11,566 nucleotides of DNA from JABCPE02 sp963521545 (GTDB lineage: Bacteria > Bacteroidota > Bacteroidia > Flavobacteriales > Weeksellaceae): NCBI GenBank assembly GCA_963521545.1, contig CAUQVP010000058.1:1-11566 (forward strand), read 5' to 3'. Made by a program: the position numbers and the translations under genes. This document shows, piece by piece, positions 7,472-11,566 of the stretch. Positions within the stretch are counted from its first letter, which is position 1. Each line of letters opens with the position of its first letter. Below the pieces are notes generated by a model. It did no database searches. It saw nothing but the letters and a program-made list of their open reading frames with translations, and had not been told where the DNA came from.

Positions 7472-7519
7472 ATTTCACTGCAAAATATAAATTTTAACAC
7501 TTTAAAATACAAATATTTT

Positions 7520-7549
7520 TTTGTTTTTAACATTTTTTTTATAACTTTG
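7520..7549 (+). promoter_or_regulatory. strong Bacteroidota promoter of the T9SS cargo operon
   Basis: TTTG at 7520-7523 and TAACTTTG at 7542-7549 are separated by 18 mostly A/T bases, matching the consensus of Bacteroidota housekeeping promoters in both elements. The ATG at 7591 lies 41 bases downstream, giving an A/T-rich leader of roughly 35 bases without a Shine-Dalgarno sequence, as usual in this phylum. T-tracts around the -33 element are also consistent with high expression. Confidence 0.75.
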
Positions 7550-7590
7550 CCGATTGAAGTTAGTGTGTAAAAAATACAAATTTTAGAGAT

Positions 7591-9639
7591 ATGAAAAGAA
7601 AAATATTTACTTTAGGCCTATTGTCTCTTGCTTTTTCAGCAAATGCACAGTCATTGTTAGGTGTTCAAGACCAAGCTAGTCTTCATATAAAAGAAGATGC
7701 TCTTATCTATAGTGGTGGAGAGTTGAAAACTGTTGCTGATGGCATGATAGATAATTTTGGTAATGTAATGATTGTAGGTGGTGGTTTTAAGACTGTCACT
7801 TCTGCTACAAACAATACCCCAAAAACAACAGGTGGAAACTTCATCCTTCGTCTTTGGTCTAACGCTACAACAAATGGCAGCATTGTTAATGGTGGAACTG
7901 TCATTAAATATGGACAGCTTTATATTGACAATCAAACTCCGCAAACTCAGGTTACAGGAATTGTAGATAAAGAATACAAGGATAATGCACATGGTGCTTA
8001 TCAACAAATGGGAATTCCTTTCTATAAGAAAACTTTTGCTAGTTTATCTTCAGAATTAAACGCAAACCTAAGTGGAAAAAGATGGAATAGAACAGGGGTT
8101 TTAGTGTGGAATAACCGTAAAGTAAGATTTGATAATTTTAATCCATCTGACAATACTACTGATATTAAATTGGCAGGACATGCTGTAGAAAATAATGGAG
8201 CTACAAGTTATTATGCCATAGGTTCTAGATTTTTCAATGCTTTTACAGGAGGAACACCTAACACTCTATCTACAAATGTTTATACTATAAAAGGGGTGCC
8301 TTTTGCAGGTAGCATTACAGCTGCACTAACTGGGGCTGGAGATGGTATTGATTTTGGTACAGGTGGTAAAAATACTAATTACTATAAAGAACAATATAAT
8401 TCATATTTAGGAGACCATTGGGAACACTCTAGTAGTCCATGGACTGGTAATTATGGTAAAAACATATACCAATTTGGTAATCCTTACCTAACAAATATTA
8501 ACCTTAAATATATTGGTACTATTATAGATAATTTAATGGGAGTTCGTGTCGACCCTAGCACTTCTGTAAAAGCAACTGGAGCAGAGACTGGTGGTGTATA
8601 TGTATCTTATAATAATGATGGGGTTGCTATAGGAGATGTTAAACAAGTTATCGTGAGACCGATGGGGACTTTTGAAATAAAATTATCTGGACCTAGTGTT
8701 AGGGTTTTAGATTTTGGTCAATTAAGAAAGTTCGCATATGAGGCAAACACAAGTAACACATCTACATATAATGGTGGGGTTACGGTACAGTCTAAATCTT
8801 CAAATAAAGAAGTTTCTCTTTCTGAATTGGCTGAATTGAGTACAAATTCTACAGTAAAAATAGGTAATGCTAAATTATCCAATTCTTCTGTTAAGCAGTT
8901 AGGGGTAATTGCATTAGATGCTGATGGAAAAGAATTAGGAAGAACATATTATGTAGTATATGCTGATGGTGTCTCTGGACAGCCAACTAAGTTTTCTTCT
9001 CAGGTGACTGCTAATAGTAAAACAATTATTGGTACTTTTGAAGAATCTAAAAAAGGAGGGGTAGATGAAGATTTGATTAACTCATATTGGTTGTATATCA
9101 ATGAAGCTAATGAAAATGATTTCAAAGGGAAAGAAGTCCCTATGAGAATATATAGTTCTGATGTTAAATCTTTAGCATTTGAAATATTAGAAAACGCGGA
9201 AGATATTGCTGATGGACAAGAAAGATTATCATCTGGTGAAAGCTTCTATATTTTTGATGGGAAAAAGCATGTGTTAATTGGAAACAACAAAAAGATTTCT
9301 GTATCGTCAGATGCTAATTTTGGACTTTATTATGGTAAACCAGCAGAGTTAGTTTCTCAATCTCAAAAGAACGCTATTACTGCTATCCAAAAACCATCTG
9401 CTACTATTTTAGCATATGATGAAAGTATAGCGGCTCATAAGATATTATTCGATCCTGAATGGAAAAAAGCAACAGTTCAAGTTTTTGATCTTTCTGGTAG
9501 ATTAATCTTCTCACAAGCTAATGTAGATGCTACTAAAGGAGAGTTTGTAGTAAACTTACCAAGTGCTGTAAGAGGAACTTATGTAGTAACTGCAGTATCT
9601 GAAACTGGTAAGAAGTTTTCTCAAAAAGTTATAAAATAA
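7591..9639 (+). CDS. secreted protein with T9SS type A sorting domain
   Basis: The protein is predicted to be exported by Sec and then across the outer membrane by the type IX secretion system. Residues 1-20 are a signal peptide (KRKIFTLGLLSLAFSANAQ) cleaved near Gln20. The last 55 residues form a type A sorting domain: KATVQVFDLSGRLIFSQ, then GTYVVTAVSETGKKFSQKVIK at the end. The central part is rich in Gly, Asn, Ser and Thr and looks beta-rich. It includes GIPFYKKTF and QFGNPYLTNINL, similar to segments seen in other flavobacterial surface proteins of unknown role. It contains no cysteine and no recognised enzymatic motif. It is probably a structural or adhesive surface protein, but that is inference. 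It is AT-rich, has its own strong promoter and is followed after 15 bases by the PID-CTERM-like gene. Confidence 0.9.
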   Translation: MKRKIFTLGLLSLAFSANAQSLLGVQDQASLHIKEDALIYSGGELKTVADGMIDNFGNVMIVGGGFKTVTSATNNTPKTTGGNFILRLWSNATTNGSIVNGGTVIKYGQLYIDNQTPQTQVTGIVDKEYKDNAHGAYQQMGIPFYKKTFASLSSELNANLSGKRWNRTGVLVWNNRKVRFDNFNPSDNTTDIKLAGHAVENNGATSYYAIGSRFFNAFTGGTPNTLSTNVYTIKGVPFAGSITAALTGAGDGIDFGTGGKNTNYYKEQYNSYLGDHWEHSSSPWTGNYGKNIYQFGNPYLTNINLKYIGTIIDNLMGVRVDPSTSVKATGAETGGVYVSYNNDGVAIGDVKQVIVRPMGTFEIKLSGPSVRVLDFGQLRKFAYEANTSNTSTYNGGVTVQSKSSNKEVSLSELAELSTNSTVKIGNAKLSNSSVKQLGVIALDADGKELGRTYYVVYADGVSGQPTKFSSQVTANSKTIIGTFEESKKGGVDEDLINSYWLYINEANENDFKGKEVPMRIYSSDVKSLAFEILENAEDIADGQERLSSGESFYIFDGKKHVLIGNNKKISVSSDANFGLYYGKPAELVSQSQKNAITAIQKPSATILAYDESIAAHKILFDPEWKKATVQVFDLSGRLIFSQANVDATKGEFVVNLPSAVRGTYVVTAVSETGKKFSQKVIK

Positions 9640-9654
9640 TAAAATTATATAGAA

Positions 9655-9912
9655 ATGAAGAATTTGAGTAAATTCATTTTGAATAATGTAAAGATATTTT
9701 TTCTAATATCGTTCTCTTTATTATCAAGAGGTCTTTATGGACAAGAAGGAGGAGGTGCTATACCTCCACCACCAACAGCACCCATGGGGGGAACTAACCC
9801 AGGTACTGCAGTTCCTATAGATATGTATGAAGGAATCTTGCTTACCATAGCTGTATTGATGGTTATTGGTATATACTATTATTCAAAAAATAAAAAAGAA
9901 GTATATAAATAA
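9655..9912 (+). CDS. small exported protein with PID-type C-terminal sorting signal
   Basis: This 85-residue protein has the architecture of a sorting substrate. Residues 10-29 are a signal peptide ending in GLYG before Gln30. Residues 31-53 are a Gly/Pro-rich linker (GGGAIPPPPTAPMGG). The motif PID is at 54-56, a hydrophobic helix follows at about 60-75, and a basic tail (SKNKKEVYK) ends the protein. Motif, helix and basic tail in that order match the PID-CTERM type sorting signal annotated in Flavobacteriia. I recall this family name but could not check it. The mature part outside the membrane is only some 30 residues. It lies 15 bases after the T9SS cargo gene and before a terminator, so the two form one operon. 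The partner enzyme that would process the signal is not in the window. Confidence 0.7.
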   Translation: MKNLSKFILNNVKIFFLISFSLLSRGLYGQEGGGAIPPPPTAPMGGTNPGTAVPIDMYEGILLTIAVLMVIGIYYYSKNKKEVYK

Positions 9913-9921
9913 AGTACTATA

Positions 9922-9958
9922 AAAACTCCTAGAAATTTTCTAGGGGTTTTAACTTTTT
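9922..9958 (+). terminator. intrinsic terminator after the T9SS operon
   Basis: The arms AAAACTCCTAGAA and TTCTAGGGGTTTT form a 13-bp stem (one T-G pair) with a three-base loop, followed after AAC by five Ts. It lies nine bases after the stop of the PID-CTERM-like gene and separates that operon from the thioredoxin-like gene. Because both arms carry A/T runs at their outer ends, it could act in both directions. Confidence 0.85.
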
Positions 9959-9963
9959 ACATT

Positions 9964-11238
9964 ATGAAAAAAATATCGATATTATCTGCTTTGCTGGGTA
10001 TTAGTTTTTTATCCGCTCAATTTAAAATAAATATAGAGGCTGCTGATTCTTTCAGTCAAAAAACAGCAACTGTTTCTACCTTAGAAGGAGCAAAATACAT
10101 TCCTTTAAAAGAGGTTAATAAGAAAAATGGAAAATGGATAATAGATGTTCCTAAAAATTATATGGGAATGATGAGAGTCTATTTCCCAGAAAACGGAAAA
10201 ACTGTAAATTTAATCTCAGAAAATAAAGATGTGGTTATAAAACTTACCACAAATGGAAGTATAATTTCAAAAATAGATTTTCTGGATGAGTCTAACCAAA
10301 AGATGACTCACATGATGCAAATTCAAAGAAAAAAAAGTCAGGTGCTTCCTGTATTGCTTGAAATGAAGAAGTTATACAATGATGGCAGCGCTTTTGATAA
10401 AGCTTTGGGTAGTGAAATTCATCTTTTAGAGAATAGTAATGTAGCAATAAACAACCACCCTTTTATTCAATATTATCTAGATAATAGTAAATTCACAGGA
10501 GGTCAAGAGGATTCAAACATCAGCACAGAAGAGTACATACAGTTTTTTGCGAATTCTGGCTCAATGCTGGAAACCTCTTCCCTATTAAGACCGGCATTAG
10601 TAGGTTTTCTAAGAAAGACTTCACCAGAAACAATAGACAGCGAAGTTGATAAATTGCTTGAAAAAGTAAATTTAAAAACATCAAGAGGACAAATTATTTT
10701 AGCTGAATTATTATCTATTTTTGAAATCTATGAACTAGAAAAACAAAAGGAAAAATATTTCAATCTGGCTTCTAGTCTGAATTATGATGTGAATAGTCAA
10801 TTAAAAAGCATTGTAAAAGCCATTAAAAACACCTCCATTGGAGCGGTATTACCAGACTATTCATTCACATCTAATGTCACGAATACAAAATCAAAAAAAA
10901 TCAGCGGAGTGAAGGCTGATAAAAAAGTGGTATTGTTCTGGTCTTCGACTTGTTCACATTGTTTGAAAGAGCTTCCTATTATTTCTGAAAATTATCAAAA
11001 ATTAAAGGAAAAAAATATTGAAGTTATTGCATTTGCTTTGGATTCAGATTCAAAATCGTATAAAGAAACAATAGCTTCGCTACCATGGATAAATGACACT
11101 GAGCTGAAAGGATGGCAGAGCAGCTACACAGAAACTTACAATGTGCGCGCTACGCCGACATATTTTGTCTTGGACAAAAATGGTAAGATAATAGAAAAAC
11201 CAACTAATTTTTCTGCATTTTTATCAACATTAGAATAA
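9964..11238 (+). CDS. periplasmic thioredoxin-fold protein, TlpA-like
   Basis: This is a probable thiol-disulfide oxidoreductase of the cell envelope. Residues 1-18 are a signal peptide (KKISILSALLGISFLSA) without a lipobox, so the protein is likely soluble or loosely attached in the periplasm. Residues about 20-310 form an N-terminal region that looks like the beta-rich plus helical modules preceding TlpA-type domains in Bacteroidota. The C-terminal thioredoxin domain (about 315-424) has VLFWSSTCSHCLKELP, with the active site Cys330-Ser-His-Cys333, and cis-Pro398 in RATPTYFVLD. These two cysteines are the only ones in the protein. The start codon lies six bases after the terminator of the upstream operon. 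Its promoter was not clearly seen: TAACTTTT at 9950-9957 is only a weak candidate and would leave a very short leader. The substrate is unknown. Confidence 0.88.
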   Translation: MKKISILSALLGISFLSAQFKINIEAADSFSQKTATVSTLEGAKYIPLKEVNKKNGKWIIDVPKNYMGMMRVYFPENGKTVNLISENKDVVIKLTTNGSIISKIDFLDESNQKMTHMMQIQRKKSQVLPVLLEMKKLYNDGSAFDKALGSEIHLLENSNVAINNHPFIQYYLDNSKFTGGQEDSNISTEEYIQFFANSGSMLETSSLLRPALVGFLRKTSPETIDSEVDKLLEKVNLKTSRGQIILAELLSIFEIYELEKQKEKYFNLASSLNYDVNSQLKSIVKAIKNTSIGAVLPDYSFTSNVTNTKSKKISGVKADKKVVLFWSSTCSHCLKELPIISENYQKLKEKNIEVIAFALDSDSKSYKETIASLPWINDTELKGWQSSYTETYNVRATPTYFVLDKNGKIIEKPTNFSAFLSTLE

Positions 11239-11243
11239 AATAA

Positions 11244-11274
11244 TTTGGTGGTATGAAAATATTTCGTATTTTTG
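11244..11274 (+). promoter_or_regulatory. promoter of the tRNA-Met gene
   Basis: TTTG at 11244-11247 and TATTTTTG at 11267-11274 are spaced by 19 bases, a full match to the Bacteroidota consensus. The tRNA begins 12 bases after the -7 box. TTTGGTGG (11244-11251) and CCACCAAA (11277-11284) form an 8-bp inverted repeat around the -7 box, with the right arm near the expected transcription start. Confidence 0.7.
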
Positions 11275-11286
11275 CACCACCAAAAT

Positions 11287-11360
11287 GGCGAGGTAGCTCA
11301 GGTGGTTAGAGCGTTGGATTCATAACCCAAAGGTCACGGGTTCAAGTCCCGTCTTCGCTA
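11287..11360 (+). tRNA. tRNA-Met (anticodon CAT), elongator type
   Basis: The 74-base gene folds as a cloverleaf. The acceptor arm is GGCGAGG (11287-11293) with CTTCGCT (11353-11359), including two G-U pairs, and the discriminator is A at 11360. T8-A9 are followed by the D stem GCTC. The anticodon arm is TTGGA and CCCAA around TTCATAA with CAT at 11321-11323; the innermost A-C pair is mismatched. The T arm is ACGGG and CCCGT around TTCAAGT. The three G-C pairs of an initiator tRNA anticodon stem are absent, so elongator Met is preferred. tRNA-Ile with a modified CAT anticodon is less likely. The 3' CCA is not encoded. Confidence 0.93.
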
Positions 11361-11403
11361 CAACAACATCTGTAATTCAATAGTTTATAGATGAAAGGGA
11401 CTA

Positions 11404-11440
11404 AAATAGGGACTTTACAAAAATTGTAAAGTCCCTATTT
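11404..11440 (+). terminator. perfect 17-bp hairpin, probable tRNA terminator
   Basis: Bases 11404-11420 (AAATAGGGACTTTACAA) are the exact inverted complement of 11424-11440, with a three-A loop. It begins 43 bases after the tRNA. The T-run after the G/C-rich part is short (TATTT), so it is a moderate rather than ideal intrinsic terminator, but position and stem quality make this the likeliest role. An alternative is a recombination or protein-binding palindrome. Confidence 0.65.
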
Positions 11441-11473
11441 CTATAAAATAAATGGTATAGAGCATCTCAACTC

Positions 11474-11566
11474 ACTTGTAAAAAATAATACAAGGTTTTC
11501 CCCTACCTGTGAAAAATAAGACAGAGCTTCCCCCATTTACCTGTAAAAAATAATGCAAGGTTTTCT
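11474..11566. repeat. three degenerate direct repeats with internal dyad, incomplete at window edge
   Basis: Units start at 11474, 11505 and 11539 (periods 31 and 34). The shared pattern is A-C-Y-T-G-T-R-AAAAATAA, four to five variable bases, then RAGSTTTYC or similar. Each unit has an internal dyad: CTTGTA with TACAAG in unit 1, CTGT with ACAG in unit 2, and CTGTA with TGCAA plus a bulge in unit 3. The third unit is cut by the window end, so the array may continue. No long reading frame crosses it. The nature is unknown: a REP-type intergenic element or a binding-site cluster are possible. Confidence 0.6.

Noticed and set aside
7472..7519. Terminator after the DUF4298 gene
   Set aside because: Only weak A/T pairing such as AAATTTTAA is present. 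There is no G/C-containing stem followed by a T-run.
11287..11360. Initiator tRNA-Met or tRNA-Ile(CAT)
   Set aside because: The anticodon stem lacks the three consecutive G-C pairs of initiators, and the TTCATAA loop context fits elongator Met better than the lysidine-modified Ile tRNA.
11287..11440. tRNA-associated integration site (attachment core)
   Set aside because: No integrase gene and no second copy of the tRNA 3' end is seen downstream. The GGGACT repeats at 11398-11414 belong to the hairpin region only.
11474..11566. CRISPR array at the right end
   Set aside because: The units are degenerate and nearly contiguous. There are no spacers of constant length and no cas gene in the window.

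Overview
The window looks like chromosomal DNA of a Flavobacteriia-type Bacteroidota, probably near the Weeksellaceae (Chryseobacterium/Riemerella relatives). The genus is inference. The support is: a secreted protein with a C-terminal type IX secretion (T9SS) sorting domain; a small protein with a PID-type C-terminal sorting signal; promoters of the Bacteroidota form (TTG/TTTG, 16-19 bases, TAnnTTTG); no Shine-Dalgarno sequences; and DUF4434 and DUF4298 proteins, both familiar in this phylum.

Layout. (1) 3-2096: recG, the branched-DNA helicase, essentially complete with a TTG start two bases from the window edge. (2) 2124-5359: four genes on the same strand in a tight row behind recG: a NADAR-domain protein, a DinB-fold protein, a 544-residue protein of unknown function and an 86-residue protein of unknown function. 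The gaps are 27, -1, 13 and 8 bases and no promoter was recognised between them, so they are probably co-transcribed. (3) 5345-6382, minus strand: a DUF4434 lipoprotein with a glycoside-hydrolase-like barrel, converging on and overlapping the 86-residue gene by 15 bases. Behind its start lies a decayed fragment of that 86-residue gene (about 6416-6480). (4) 6537-7471: a three-helix membrane protein and a DUF4298 protein, each with its own promoter box. (5) 7591-9912: a strong promoter, a 682-residue T9SS cargo protein and an 85-residue PID-CTERM-like protein, closed by a clear intrinsic terminator (9922-9958). (6) 9964-11238: a periplasmic thioredoxin-fold protein with a CSHC active site. (7) 11244-11566: an elongator tRNA-Met(CAT) gene with its own promoter, a 17-bp perfect hairpin, and three degenerate direct repeats with internal dyad symmetry that run off the window end.

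How the parts work together. recG is housekeeping DNA repair. The NADAR protein may be linked to it through DNA ADP-ribosylation damage, but that is inference. The lipoprotein, T9SS cargo, PID-CTERM protein and thioredoxin-like protein are all envelope or surface products. The T9SS and PID-CTERM genes form one operon. The most interesting items are the conserved-looking but unassigned cassette behind recG, the relic of the 86-residue gene, the pairing of a T9SS cargo with a PID-CTERM mini-protein, and the structured repeats at the right end. No complete mobile element, CRISPR array or established defence system is visible.
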